Source of the DNA: Ramazzottius varieornatus
Taxonomy: Eukaryota > Tardigrada > Eutardigrada > Parachela > Ramazzottiidae
Direction of reading: 5' to 3'
Assembly (NCBI GenBank): GCA_001949185.1
Contig: BDGG01000006.1
Coordinates: 540,827 to 604,826, forward strand
DNA: 64,000 nucleotides
In this document: positions 34,703 through 49,745 of the stretch, in pieces
Layout: every line of letters starts with the position of its first letter
Numbering within the stretch: position 1 is the stretch's first letter
Made by a program: the position numbers and the translations under genes
The notes under the pieces: model-generated
The model's input: the letters and a program-made list of their open reading frames with translations, nothing else
What the model was told of the DNA's origin: nothing
The model's database searches: none

Positions 34703-34710
34703 GACGCAAC

Positions 34711-35017
34711 ACGGTGGATTCTGTCTTAGGGTTTTCTAGGCTTATAGACCTTGTCAGCTTTTGGTTTTGGGAGTTCCCCTACTTGAGTACGGCATTTCGA
34801 GTAAAAATAGAAGCGACACTTGAAGAATATCCGAGCAATGCCGGAAATAATTTCTATGAAACAGCAAGAACATTCTGCAGAGCCGAAAGGTTTTTCTTGC
34901 CAAATTGTCAGGAGACTTTCGGATGCGGCAGAGGAGAAGACAGCAAGCGGGTGTTCTAACATTTGCTGCATCGAACTTGAAGGCGAATTCAAATTTTCTC
35001 ACAGTCGAAAGTCTTGA
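34711..35017. other. Short intergenic stretch, nothing recognised
   Basis: It lies between the hAT element and the LINE remnant. No coding or repeat structure is seen. Confidence 0.5.
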
Positions 35018-35548
35018 TTAGCGTTTCCGGTTGATTAAAGGCATTGATTCTCTTAATTGTTGTCTTGATTCACAGATATAATCCACCCATGGTCCAAGGG
35101 TCTCCAGACCACCAGGGCAGAACAGAAACTGACTTCCGATGTCTCGATACTTAGAAATCTTTCTCTTTTCGGCAGCATCAGCAGCTGATCCGGCTTCGAT
35201 AATTGACATGGCATAGTTGGTCAGGGTCAGGGTATCGACTACTGTGACAACCCACACGAGCTCCGTACCATTCTTCCAAGGAACTTGCGTCATGCCGTCT
35301 GGGCGTCTCTTGTCGGTCCTAGAGATCCTTGAGGTTCGAGGATAGCAGGGATCTGGGCTGGAGTCTGCGCACGTTTGAGCGACTCGTTTAGCGCGCTGTG
35401 TCGGCTGTAACGACCGCCACCAAACTTGCAACTCAAACCATGCCGACCATACTCGTCTACACTGGTACCGCGGCGACCGATGTGAGGACGACACAGCTTG
35501 GCGAAATCCAACTGCAGTACAGTACAATGGCCTCTGTGATAACTTCAA
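35018..35548 (-). pseudogene. C-terminal remnant of a non-LTR retroelement protein
   Basis: The minus-strand frame contains RRPDGMTQVPWKNGTELVWV, VTVVDTL, then AADAAEKRKISKYRDIGSQF and FCPGGLETLGPW. The order Arg-Pro-Asp-Gly, Pro-Trp-x-x-Gly, Asp-Thr-Leu, a Lys-rich helix with Lys-Tyr, and Glu-Thr-Leu-Gly-x-Trp is the usual tail of many LINE-type reverse transcriptase proteins. The polymerase domain is missing. It ends at a stop at 35018. The related remnant at 7.0 kb shares the KY...F-P...ET-G block. Confidence 0.6.
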
Positions 35549-38500
35549 TACATCACAGCTCTTGTTTTAACACCTTGAGCACGACGCGGTTTCGTGCTTT
35601 CAGAACACGATGCGGGAAAATCACTTTGAAATCGGAGGGGGGGCTAAATCGGACCAATTTTCACCCTCTCGATTGGCCAAAATTTGAGAATTTGATGTGC
35701 AGTGCGCCACTTACCAACTCGAAACAGCCAAGATTTTCGACTTTCTCTTGGCCACTGGGCAGATCTTTTCACAAATCTGAAACTGTCGCGAGATAAAAGA
35801 ATGTTTCGACTTGGGCTACAATTTTTTTGGAGACCCTGGAGTAGCGGAGAGCCTGGCTGAAAAATAATTTGTTAGGTACGGCGAAATTCCATCGGAAACA
35901 GAAATAATTCCACAGAGTTTCGCAGATCCACTGTCCAGTGACCGTTAGTTGTGGTTTGAAGAGAAATTAATCCTTCAGGCAAATAAAAAAGAACGCACAG
36001 CAAAAATTGAAGTGGAATCTCGCTACGCACAACTGAGTGCGTGCCAGGAAAGTGAGTTTCCAGCCCCGTGCTCAAGGTGTTAACACCCTGATTACCACCG
36101 TACTCATTGTGAGTACAATACGGCACTTTCTCGCTTCCCATAATTTCCATCTTGCCAGGTTTGAATCAAATTGTTTTCTTTGCCTGGTCTGCGGTGTTAT
36201 CACCGAAACGTAGCTGATGACCACTGGTCAATACAACTTCCGCAGGCTGGAAAAATCCTTACGATTTCGGGCAGTTTCGGGGGTATTTCAGGTTTCATGT
36301 CTTTGCTCGAGATACATACCTACCATCTGTTTGGAAACAAAATTGAAACACTAAGGAGAGCTTCCTCTACCGATACTAGGCTTGGGACAAACTTGGGGTC
36401 ATCGGTGCGTCCAGAAAAAAATCAAAACGGCCAGGGCTATCTTTCCCACGTTGGCCTTTACGGCCTGTCAATCTCCACAATTTCATAATTCTGAAAGTTG
36501 TCTATTTGTTAATTTGGGTTACGCCTTCCAATTTCCTCCAGTTAAAGTTCTGTGCTCCCTGTGAGTACGCTGGTAATCTGCCGACACAAAAAGTTTGGTA
36601 TTCAGGGTGTTAACTTACGAGAACAGGATAAGGAGGGGCGTGCGGTTGCCTCACGAAGGACAGAGCGTCACGCACAGTAAATACTAAGCCGGACTTAGTA
36701 TTCTCTGCACGAAAGTCTCGACGGTTTCTTACGGCTGCGGCTTTTCTGGAGTTCTGTTTGATCTCTGACACATCAAAAGATCACGAACGCCTGGTAAATG
36801 TTTTTTTGCCGGCTCGAGTACATACCGCACTGAGAAATATTCGAATTTTGAATACTTGCAGGCCAAGTACTCGGTACTTTGCGACCGTACTTTGTACTTC
36901 TTATGTCAGTTGCTTGAAATATATATTTACGCAAACTCCCTAACACGATCGACGGGCTGTGACGTATTGAAGTTATCATAGGGGCCAGTGTACCACAAAA
37001 GCTCATTGAACCCAATAGCTCTGGTCAGTCCAAACATGCACTACGAGCGTACATCTTACTTGTGAGAATTTTGAACAAACGGTACGGTTTAATAAACATG
37101 AATTACTTCATTGAATTATCGACCGGAAATGTCAGTGGTTTGTCTTGGTTGCCGCCTTCTTTGCCAGACTCCATGCGGTGTGTACCGTGTTGACGTATGA
37201 TACAATGTGTGCTGTACTGCTTGCTGAAACTGGCACGGTACGTCATTCTACACGTAAAGTTGAAGGCCGGTCCGTATTCGCTGCCCTGGCAGCTCCCGTG
37301 AGGCCTTGGTACCTGAACTTCTGATGCTGCGCGGCTTTCACCAGCAAGTACAGTATGTTTGGAGGACTCGTTCACATAAGAGTACTGTAATGCTTCTTGA
37401 ACTTCGCGAATCACGTGATCAAACGCGTGGAGCTAAACCCCGTTCCGGTGACTATACTCTAACAACCCCGGGGGATGTTCCGCGCGTATTATGACGTGTT
37501 TCGCGAAGTTGAAGAAGCATTACAGTAGTTTAACGGGAAACCGGAAAAAGCATAAACGCTGCTCCGAATTTCAGTGTGCTTTTTCGTACAGAGCGTAGGT
37601 TGGTATTGTCCAAGATCATTTGTCAAGGTGGGACTACTAACCAGCTGTGGTGAGGGCCGGCCATGCTCGATGGTGGCTCCATCTATTCGTGTCGAACCTT
37701 GCGCGTCTACTTTCCGCGGTGATTACAGAAACTATGCGATGCGAGCGTAGAGCTGCTTCTATCTCACTGCGGTGCTGCCGTAGACTGGAGGGTATATTAC
37801 AGCTGATCGTACGTCGACCAGGAGTTTTCTCAGTACAAGTGCCTAAATAAAGTATCTTCGGCGGATCGATCGATACCATGCAGTCGATGCCAGATGATCT
37901 TGCTCGGCAACTACGAAGAAACGTGCGGCCCGTTGACGGTCTCGTGGACGGTATTTCAGAGTATACAAGCCATGGCCTGGCTTTTTGATACGGTGTCAAG
38001 TTTTCAGATGATCAGTAACGTTCTCGATCTCTTCCTGTGAACAGAAGGGAAAAGCCTGTGAGAAGGTCTTTCGCTGGGTCCGCCACCACGGTAGAAAGGA
38101 AGCGATAAGTTGATGAGAGATCATAAATCAGTCAGAATATATTTGAGACGACCATTTTACAAGTTTTTGTTACAACTACCGCTGGCTGATTTGTTGTTGT
38201 TTTTCCAAAAAAAGTGGGCTAGCACTACTGCACGTTCTCACAACTACATTGGAAAATTTCTACAAAAAACTTCTCCGCACAATAATCCCGTAAAGAAATA
38301 TTCTGTCTAAGAAGCCAAGATTCGCGTTCTTCGAAATTTTCAGAGACTGGTAAAATATCTTAGAAAAAACTGCTCTTTTGTTTTTCCGGGTTCGTTCGTC
38401 TTTGATGTCCAATGGAGGAAAGTTTGCTTGTAGACGTTTTGTCGAAGGTGGTGCATGATTCGGGGCGCACAGTGTGCAGTGGATGAGCATGAGCAAAGGA

Positions 38501-39252
38501 GGAAAAAGAATGGTTATAACAAATCAGTCCAGAGAGAATATTCGGTTGGTTGTTGTACAAGAATATTCATACGTAATAATGCAAAAAGAGAAGAGAGAAG
38601 AAAAAAACGAGAAATAGTCTGCGCCCACAATATAAAAACAATGTCGATAAGAAGATTAGAGATGTAAACGGATAATATTCATTCACCCATTTCCAAAAAA
38701 CTTCAGAGTGAATGATACTGCATGCCGCAAGAAATACACTAGCATCATGTCTTTCAGCTTCCTCGTCAGTCGTAGCAATAAAAATTAAAATATGTAACAG
38801 AAGCGCATGAGACAAAAATTATGTAAAATAATAAATTTCAAAAAACGACGACGACGAAGCGATGATTGACGTGAAGAAGAAGAATATGTGTGTTGCACCG
38901 TTTTGTGACGATTGACACCAACACTGGTCGACTAGACGATTTCTCCCGAAGTAGGATGAAGGTACGCTTGTGTGTGTTTGTGTGTGTGTGTCGATCTTCG
39001 GGAGGAAAGAAAACACGACGACGACGAACGACGAACAAAATGCATAAAAACGACCACCCAATCTGTGTCTGTGTGGTTGGATTAGAAAAAGAAAACACAT
39101 TGGAGGCCAGAAGAGGAGAGAAACAACATGATCGGGAAAACGCGGGCACACAGATCTTCGTCTCTTCTTCCTGATCGGTCGAAGAGTGGAGATTGCGGTG
39201 TATTCTGTGTATGTTTGAGAAAAGGGGGGAAAGTCGATTATTGTCTGTGTGT
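35549..39252. other. Intergenic region and probable 3' UTR of G alpha-q
   Basis: Nothing coding is supported. A MITE lies at 37383-37527. The part next to 39252 (about 38800-39250) has a GT-dinucleotide run near 38969-38990 and GAC repeats near 38847 and 39017. It probably includes the 3' UTR of the minus-strand G alpha gene. Confidence 0.5.
37383..37527. mobile_element. 145-bp MITE, TACTGTAATGCTTC family (copy 2)
   Basis: Its ends (TACTGTAATGCTTCTTGAAC and complement), length and internal GGGATGTTCCGCGCGTAT block match the element at 20004-20149. Bounded by TA. Confidence 0.85.
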
Positions 39253-40853
<1,601 letters not shown>

Positions 40854-43800
40854 GCAGGGATTGAGCGGAGCCAGTGCGGCAAATCACCGTAATGCGTAAT
40901 GGAAGGAACCTCCTCTGCACAACAAACACAAGATTACATTGGACTTTTTCTGCGCTGTAATGCTTCCCTATCTTATCATGAGTCAACTGAAAGCTTTGAA
41001 GAAACCAACAAAAAAATCAGTATAACTGTACAGGCAAGTGGTTGAAGTGAAGCAATTTCTTCGGAAGTTGATGACGACAGCCAATCAAGCCCGTAAGCAA
41101 GGAGCGCAATCAATCGACAAGGACAATCATGGAAATTTGCTACGATGATTTGAAGCTTGGCGGTTCTTTTACCTTGGAAAGGAGTTAACAGCGAGGTCTT
41201 TGGTATGTTATACGTTGCCGGAAATGTCCTCGTAGCCTTGGTGGCCTGTTGGGGTCCGAATATATTCCGTCAGGTATAGAAGAGGAAAGAAGAACGATGG
41301 GTGTAATGTTGGCCGATCGCCGCGCCGGAATCACACTTGACTTGTGCTGCAAGACATAAAAGGCAGGTCAAGGTACATGTGGTAGTCGCTCATAAACCAA
41401 GTCGCATCTCCATGACGGTAATGGACGATGATTACAGTCCTTTCCTCAATTTGGCAAAGCAGGCAGCTGTTCCTATGATTCGGGAATATTCTGCATAAAA
41501 AGTATGTGCGTCTATTCAGCGCATCTCGATAATACTAGACTCACTACATATTGTATAAAAGTCGCACCAGGGACCGAAAAACTTGGTTTGCGGTGATATA
41601 TCATTCCTGCGGCTGGCGAGATAACCGAAGCTCTTTCGAGTTTTATGGCTGCAGGCACAATTCCAGCCACTTCACAGCGGCCTACCTGCAGACGTCGTGG
41701 CTCGAAAAAATACATATAATTAATCAAGGAAAGACGGCCTGCAGTTACTCTTCTCTTCTCATCAAGGTTCCTCACTGTATGGTCACTTTGATGGTCTAGC
41801 AATGGATATCTTCATTGACCAGAGCCATAAAGCCGTTGCATCAATGGATCAATCGTTGCACACAGTTCATCCATTCAGCCATTCATCGGTGCGATATTGA
41901 CACACATTCGAGGTTTGTCCTTTCGCTATCTAATCTACAACATTTCAACACGGTGACTACTCAAAATACGCCGAACTTTCGACTTCTCACTGTCGCGTCC
42001 TCTATGGTCGACACGAAGGTTCAGTTGAAGTTGAAAAGTGAGCATATCCAGCGTGGGACATGTAGACGAGATGGTCGTTCAACAAAGGCACTTCTCGGCT
42101 AATTTCCACCACGTTGGAAAGACATACCCGTTTCAGATGGGACACACGCGGTACTCATTCATAAATCCACCAGGACCATTCCGAGAACGAAGACCAGCAC
42201 AGCAAATTAGCATCGTAGCATTTGTTGGAGGAAATCTACATGGAACATTGGAAAAACAAGCGTCGGTATAGAGGATGCATTGACAATCAAGGCATAAGGA
42301 GTCAACATACAGTATGGCTGACTAGCCTTGATCGGGCAGAATGAAATCAAATGGACTTACAGCTAAGGGAGACGCAATACGGGATATGTCGTGACCATCT
42401 ACTCCCCTCGTCGTCTAGCCGTGCAGCCATCAGCACATTCCAAGCATGGCACAATTGGGAAGCATAGGACAGACGAACAATTCCACAATATCTCGCGAAA
42501 TATAAAACGTATTCAAGATCCAACATCGACGGTACACAGGTTCCTGAAGCACAGACAAGAACCAGTCTACCCCACGCTATCCTACCCACCAGTGTATCAA
42601 ATATACAGGGGCTGTATGTAAGCAACAGCATGGACAAGTTGGCATGCGCCGATTATGCAGATGCTGCTGCTACGACGCAGACGAGGCAGTATACTGTGTG
42701 TGACATGCGACTACGTGCCTCTGATACTGCATGTAACCCCATAGAGAAGGCGCCAGGCAATTTCGCGTTAGGCTTTAAAGTTGCAAACAGGACGCCACTG
42801 TGTCGATGGTTGCCAGCAGTAGCTTGTCTTGCATAGCAGCTTATCCATTCATTTCTCACTGTACTACTGGATTGTGGAAACCATTGGCATGTACGACGGC
42901 TACTGTTCCGATCGGCGATCGGGAGGAGCGCATGCATGCCCTAGTCATGTAGGAAGAGGAGCAGCAGACCGCGCATGTGTCAAAACATTACCCTACCCAT
43001 ATTATCCGCTTCCATCCCGGTGTAAGCGACGCAAAAAAAACCCGTTATGAATACTTCGAATCAAGCATTCTGTAGGGTCAGTGTTAACCTTTCGGGGCCT
43101 GAGAATACAAGAACCCTCCCACTTCTGGGTCCGGAAGAGTAGACACGATCAGAAGCATATCAGCTGAATCCCCATCCCATACAGTGTTAATTAGACGATA
43201 GTCTATACGTTGACCGGATAGCGCTGGTACGATTACTGGACCGTGGTCAATTCGGGACCTACGCCTTGAGTTTTCAACTGGCGAGAACTGATTATTTTTT
43301 AGCTTGTGTGGGGACTTTGCAAAGCCCACGGAGTCCAAAATTCTACTGGTGTACATGAATTCAGACAAAAGGTTTGAGTCGTTTGACATTAAACAAGAGC
43401 GCCACACCCTCCGACAAACTCTTCCCGGCTCTTCGCATCTCGTTACTGCGCACATAAACTATGCGCCTGACGTCATCGCAAGTCAACGCGAGACGTCACT
43501 GCGGCTGACTCATCACGGCAAATAAAGGATTACGCCCAGGCCAAAGCCAGGCACCCGGCCCATGGCCCAGACTCCACGGAACAAAGCGGGCCCAGTCGCC
43601 AGCTAGCCATGCGAGGTGGGCCATCTTTTGCGGTTTCTTTGAACGCAAATATGTGTAAACGTACTTTACCGTACAGTTTGCCACCGGGCGAGATCTACTA
43701 TCATGATGGTAAGCCGAACTACGCACGGCTTTGATATCCTGTTAAAGTGTTTGCACGAGGCAAATCAGCAGGCAGATGCACGTTTTTCATAACAAACTGT

Positions 43801-44276
43801 CTTCAAGTCTCGGGTTGTTGTGTGCCAGATTCCCTTCGTTTATCAGATTTGACCTCTGACTCCTTAGCTCGTCTCCAAGAAGGCTTCTACGTCGAAATAA
43901 TCCGTATTCCAGCAACACAGGACAACCTGTGATCATGGAAGGTGAGCTTATTGTCGCTCTGTTGCAGATCCCTTTATCTGGAAAAGGCTGCGCAGTGCGG
44001 TAAAATTTCTAGAGCGCATAGGAGAAGGTGGGATCTCATTTGGGGCATTTGTGACATAGTCTTGTGCGGAGTGCGGTTCGTGGTTTGGCGTCGCTCCGGG
44101 GGTTAGTGATTGGCTGTTACTACTGTACTGGCTAATCAGGAAGGTCTGGCAGTTGTATGGCATAACTGTGTATGCTGAAAGCCGCATATGTATCATTGAA
44201 TTGAAGAATCAAGCGGTGTGGGTTGTTCCATGGATTGTGCATTTCGAAAGACTAAGTGCACTGGTGCATTTTGCAG
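40854..44276. other. Intergenic region between G alpha-q (minus) and AFF (plus)
   Basis: The two genes are divergent, so this should contain both promoters. No conserved coding sequence, RNA gene or repeat with clear ends is recognised. Frames here are short and uneven. Confidence 0.5.
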
Positions 44277-44353
44277 ATTGCGCACGCTGTTCATGATGAC
44301 TTGAACATTGGGAAGAAAGGGAGAAAACCTGGCTGGACTGCCCTTGGCCGTCG

Positions 44354-47300
44354 ATGAAGATGATGGAGTCGTACGGTCGTCAAGAAGAGCGTCGTCAACA
44401 AAAGGCCATGCGGGACGCCGAGCTAGCCAAAGCAGCCTTGCTGGAAGCGGAAGCCAGCAAGGCGACGGTGATGGCCTGGTCGTCGTCGTCCACCAACAAG
44501 TTGCCACAATCAACAAGTCTCGAAGCCAGCTCTGTCCACGACAACGAGATCCTCAAGCTGCTGCCCGACTTCCACAAGCTCAAGCATGGCCATGGCTCAG
44601 TCCCCACTTTCAACGGACATGCTCCGCGCAAGACTCTGGACGAAGCAGATGCCTCGCAGGCCAGGAGGGAAGATAAGAGGATACGGGAACTGGCGACGTC
44701 TTCCATGCGCAGATCCTCGTCCGACCAGCTGCTCAACGGACATGCACACGCGCAAAACGGATCCTCAAAGCCAAACATGTTCAGTCAGTACCTGAAGAAT
44801 CCGCAAAACAAAATTGGCCAACTGGAAGAGCCCAGAAAAAATGGTACGAATTTTTCCACGTGAAAAGATTGCATAATATCAGTATTTCGCTCAATCAACC
44901 TCATTCAATCAATCGTAACACTGCTCTGTTTTTCGTGTTTTATTTCTGGAACTTTGTTTTCAGGCTTGAATGGCCACAACCGATCTTCCAAGCACGATAC
45001 CCGAGAGGACGAGCCTTCTAACGACGTTCCCGCACTTCACGAATTGAAGCAAATGATTCGCGAAATCACTTCCATGTCAGCTTCCAATCCCGAGTTGATC
45101 ACTCCGTTAAACAGTCCAATCTGCATGCGTTCCACCCGTTTGTCTTCTCAGTCGCGTTCACCTTCCCCCGTCGAAACCTCTCAGGCTGCTGGGCAAGTGG
45201 AGGACGATCTAGCTCTCAGTGAAAGCTCGGAGGATGAAGAAGGCGAGATCGAGACAAGCATACCCCCACCCGATGAACACCTTCGCTCCGACCAGTCCGC
45301 TTCCAGCGGGATCGGAAGTGATCCTCAGGCCATGTCGAATACAGAGTCCGTTGACCATCACACTGAACCTACCAGTGACGAAGACCAGGGTTTCAACTTC
45401 AACCTGCACGAATGGCACCAGAAGATCAACGATAAGTTGACGCCTGTGAACCGTGAAACTCCTTCGCCTGTCGTCCGACCTGCCTCTGCCGTCTCAGGTC
45501 ACAATCCACTCACTCCTGCCACCGGCAAAGTAAACCATAACCTTCCTCAGTATTGTCGTCAGTGTTACCTGTTTTCTTCTTCCGAAAAATTTCTAAAACG
45601 TTCGAGAAAATAGTTTATTGAAACTACCATGGCAAGCCGTCCGGCCGAGTGTTCAGCGCGCCACGTGGTTGTGTAATATGACGGCACGGCCCTGCATGCT
45701 GTCGATATGTTGAGGCACAGCCTTGACTGTAAAATGTTTTATTTTCGCGCAGATTTTCTTTTGTTCTCTGCAGGAATCCTGCAGCAGGATTCTTCAATGG
45801 TTCGAATTCAGCTTCTAGTTCTGTTCTTTGTTTTTTCCCAGGCCCTGACGTCGTCGGAGAGAAGTGCGAAGTCAGTCTACGATGAGACATCCAATTCTTC
45901 GCCGCAGTCGCCGATGCCGGAAATCCAGCTCCATTCCGTACCCGCGTTGCCCATGTCACCTCCTCCGCCTTCCCCACGGCTACCGTCACCTGAGAGAACC
46001 TTCGAAGAAGAACAGCAGGAAGACCAAGTGGAAGAGACCGGTTACAACCAGAAGCGCATTTCGCTCAAGCCGAGAGCCAAAAGAAAAGACGGAAATGCCC
46101 GAAACGATTTCACAGTCACGTTTACCTTGTCGATGATCGACCGTCTGCCTTCTCTATCCAAATATGGCCACAAGATAAACGAACAGAAAACATCCAAGAA
46201 CAAGGTAAGTCAAACATTACTCTGAATTTTTCTCTTATTTCTTTCGTATTTTTCATTTTTACTTTTTTCCAGGTTGAAAAATCGAAGAAGCGGAATGGAC
46301 CAAAGCAGTCTTCCAGCTCGAACCTCGCCAATGAAGTCCTCCGGGATGCCATCAGGACTGTGGATAAGGAAATGACCAGTGAGCCGAAGAAGACAGAGGA
46401 AGTGAAGAAACAACCGATCAAGATCAAGCTGCGAAAGCCCACGGTAACTTCACCATCGGATCTCTTCTCCCACACCACGACTTCCCAACCCTCTCCTGCC
46501 GACATCACCGAACCTTCAACCTTTCCTGAACCTGTAGAAGGGTTGAAAGTCTCTTCCGAAGTGACGACAAAGAGCAACAACGTCGAGAAGACGAAGGATA
46601 GCAAGAAGCGGAAGTCGTCCGTCGACGAGGGCCGAAAGAAGAAAGAGAACGCTCTAGGTGGACTCTTCACCCCCGACATTCCCTCTCCAAAACCTGAGAA
46701 GAGCAAAGCGAAGAAGAACGAAGAGAATGGTGGCAAGAGGAACGGAAAGAAAGAGAAGACGGGGAAGATAGCGGCTGGTTTGTCCGTTCCGTCTGCGGAG
46801 GCGAATCGTAGACGAACGCCGTCGCCGCTTTCGAACGATCTGGGAATGCCGTCTCCGCTTCACATCCCCGCTTCCGCACAGCACATGCCGTCTCCGCTCA
46901 ATTTGTCCGTCACGGGCGGATCCGCTTCCCAACGGATGCCGTCGCCGTTGATTGTCGATCGACTGGAAGGCTCGACGTCGCCTGCTGATGAGCCTGACAG
47001 CTCTCTCCCCGTTGATCTGTCCTTCTCCCGCAGAGAAACAGAAGCTATAGCTGTAGCAGAAGAAGTAGTACCAACGAAAGAACCAAGGAAAGAGAAGGCA
47101 AGATATCCCGATGTCAAACAGAGAAAAGAATCCCCCTTGAATGATGCCATCGAAGAGGAAAATGCTGAACCGGTGAATGAAGTGGAAGATGTAAGAGAGA
47201 AAGAGCAGCAAAGGAAGAGGGATGAGCAGGAAAAACAGCACAAGGAACGAGAAGAGAAGGAAAAGGCTGAAAAGTTGGAGAGAGAGAGACTGGAGAAAAA

Positions 47301-49371
47301 GAGGCAAGAAGAATTGGAAAGAGAGAAGCTTTCGTTGAGTCATTCCAAGGCTGAACCTCCTGCAGAGAAGGAAAAATCCAAAGACAAGGAGCGTAAGTCC
47401 GGTCGTTCCTCGCACAACAAGTCCGGGAGAGATTCGGAGGAAGAACGCGACCGAAGACGATCAAGTCGTGATCGTGAACGAGGGCAAAGGAGAAAGCGTG
47501 AGCGAAGTCGCAGTCGCGATCGACGAAGCCGAAGCCGTAGTCGCGATGTCCGACGACGAAAGGAGTCTTCTCCGTCAGAGAAGGCTGGTAAAGCTAGCAG
47601 TCGGAAGAGAAGTCGGGAGGATGAAGATGACGCCAAAGTGGTCGCCAGTGACACCTCGAAGAAAACAGAGATAATCAAGCCAAAGAAGCCCTCTGTCTCG
47701 TCGGAAAGCGTCTTGGACAATCTGATGATGGCTGACCGACGCATCCCCAGTCCTGATCAGAAGGAAGACGAAAGCACGAAGAAACCTCCTGTCGAGAAGA
47801 ACGCATCTAGCAAGACCGTAAAGGAAGCGGAGAAGACGAAGGAGGAAGCTCCGATAACGACTGTAACGAACGGTAAGTGCAAGGTCAATCAACTTCCGGT
47901 TTCAATCAACGGTGGTTTCAATGGCTGTCAGCCGTTGATTGAAACCGAAAGTTGATCAGTCGGTTTGTCGTCAAGGCTGTGCCGGATGCCTGGCACCGTG
48001 GCACGGCCTTGTTCGGAAGTTTAGTGCAGTACGCTTGAATAGAAATACGGGTTCTCGTCTATTGGCTGTGCGTTGCTGGACACTTGGTTTCTACGTTACA
48101 TTCCTAGTTGACTTTAACCATGTCTCTTATCGTAGGTAATGACGATGGAGCATCCCAAACAGCGAAGTGGGATGTGGAACACGCGGCCTTGAAGCCTCTC
48201 GACATGAGACTGGACCAAGAGCATCAGAAGATGTTAGGAAAGATATTTAAGGACGAAGCTGGACTGCTCAGTCAAAGTGACAAGACGCAGATGGACATGC
48301 GCGCCGTCCTCTTCCTCCAGTCCGTCGTCCACTTTGTCCTGATGGCTCGAGCCATGGAGAAGGTCTCGCCGGCCAACTCCAGGTCGCTTTATGACGCTAC
48401 AGTACTCTTCTCCAACCAGCCCATCAACAAGGAACCAGCGACGTTGCTGATGAAGATGACTCGAGTGCTGCAGCTAAGAACTCAAGCCATCTTCTCGCTA
48501 AAGAGCTTTAAGCTGATCGAAGACAAGGTCGTGACAGCACAGCGAAGCTGTGAGAAGTTCAAGAAGATGTCGAACGCCGAAGCGGCCAGAGCTAGAACAC
48601 CCGCACAAGCCAAAGTTTCAACAGGAGCCGTCAATGGAAAGTCACCTGGGTCGCCGGGGAAGGTGGCCTCGCCCTTCTCCGTGGGCTCCTCCGGATCTCA
48701 AGGTACGATCGAATATTTCCTTTTCCAGTTTCATTCATCGAAATGTATTATCTATATCTTTTTTAAAAATATTTTATGATGTTTGGGAGCTTGACAAAGC
48801 AACTCGACCAGACTGCTTTCCCAAGTGGCGCACGCAGGCGTTGTTATTGGCTGAAGTGTGCGTCAACTGGTAGAACATTGTTGATGAATTTGCTCTGTCA
48901 ACTGGCGCACGTTGGCACGCTTCCCGCCAGTGAGAGTGAAAATGTGCGCCATTTATAAATACTGTACTATATTGTGGAGTTTTGTGGCAATGCTCAAGTC
49001 GCATTGCCGATACTTTTTTGAAAGCTTGGCTACTGTATATTTCAGGTTCGGCGGATATGCCGCGGTCGTCGCAGGTGCCACCTTCCACCGAGAGTCCCGT
49101 TAGCGCCGTTTCCACCGTCCCGACTTCCAACGAAGTGACTCTTCCCTCCTCGTACCGCGACCACTACGACCTGACGCAGCCACTGCACCACGCCTGGAAC
49201 ATGTGGCGCAGGAGTAACCACACATTGGAAGACTTTCGCAAGCTCAATCCACAGGTCGGGCAGTTCGACACGTGGCTGCAGGGCAAAGCCCCCTTGACGT
49301 TCGACTCCAGTATTGAACAGCTGTCTTTGCATCTTTACGTGGCGCTGTGGGTACTCAGGAAGTTAGGTTGA
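44354..49371 (+). CDS. lilli: AF4/FMR2 family (AFF, lilliputian) transcription elongation scaffold
   Basis: Exons 44354-44843, 44964-45529, 45842-46204, 46273-47872, 48136-48702 and 49046-49371 join with agreeing phases to 1303 aa. AFF proteins scaffold the super elongation complex in the nucleus. Conserved blocks in order: ELKQMIREITSM with a Ser/Pro stretch, an acidic Ser-rich transactivation-like segment (LSESSEDEEGEIE), FNLHEWHQKINDKLTPV, FTVTFTLSMIDRLPSL, repeated MPSPL motifs, a long Glu/Lys coiled coil, an Arg-Ser tract, and the C-terminal homology domain from about residue 1010 (VLFLQSVVHFVLMARAMEKV ... SYRDHYDLTQPLHHAWNMW). An acceptor at 44276 precedes the start. The N-terminal P-TEFb-binding motif typical of the family was not recognised, so a further 5' exon may be missing. 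Confidence 0.88.
47885..47958. repeat. 74-bp inverted repeat just after a 5' splice site
   Basis: TCAATCAACTTCCGGTTTCA and its continuation pair with the complement ending at about 47958, with one or two mismatches and a 20-bp loop. It begins 12 bases inside the intron after the large AFF exon. Confidence 0.85.
48821..48954. repeat. Two GTGGCGCAC-family hairpins in an AFF intron
   Basis: Copy one, 48821-48870, has arms CCAAGTGGCGCACGC and GTGTGCGTCAACTGG around the core GTTGTTATTGGCTG. Copy two, 48900-48954, has arms AACTGGCGCACGTT and AATGTGCGCCATTT. Both lie between the last two AFF coding exons. Confidence 0.75.
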
Positions 49372-49572
49372 CCGAGTGAATGCTCAGAAGATTGTCGTTT
49401 GCACAAAGAAGAGAATGAATCGAGTTGGAAGTTGATCATTTTGATTTCCCTTTCTCTCTCCGAAAAAATAGTTTAATATATTTGTAGTTGTGTTTTTATT
49501 CAATAAGTTGTATGATTATTCGCCTTGGAATGGAATGCGTCTACCTCGACAGATACATGTTTTCTTTCTTTA

Positions 49573-49745
49573 TACAGTGTACCAAAAAATTAACCGTCGA
49601 AAATGGGTGTTAGAAGGAGCCAGATGGAAATGGCCAATGAAATTTGCGCATGCGGCGGACTAAGACCGTTATTGGTCACAAAATGATTAAGCTCCCGATT
49701 AATTGTCACACCCATTATCGACGGTTAAACTTTTGGTGCACTGTA
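49573..49745. mobile_element. 173-bp mariner-type MITE
   Basis: Ends TACAGTGTACCAAAAAATTA and complement continue for about 37 bp, with TA on both sides. The start CAGTGTACCAAAA is typical of Tc1/mariner-derived MITEs. It lies about 200 bp downstream of the AFF stop. Confidence 0.85.

Noticed and set aside
40950-40990. CTGTAATGCTTCCC, resembling the end of the TACTGTAATGCTTC MITE
   Set aside because: No matching inverted end within several hundred bases and similarity is limited to about 11 bp.
46654-47415. 253-codon minus-strand frame rich in Leu/Phe
   Set aside because: Antisense shadow of the Lys/Glu-rich AFF exon; the apparent hydrophobicity comes from reversed Lys and Glu codons.
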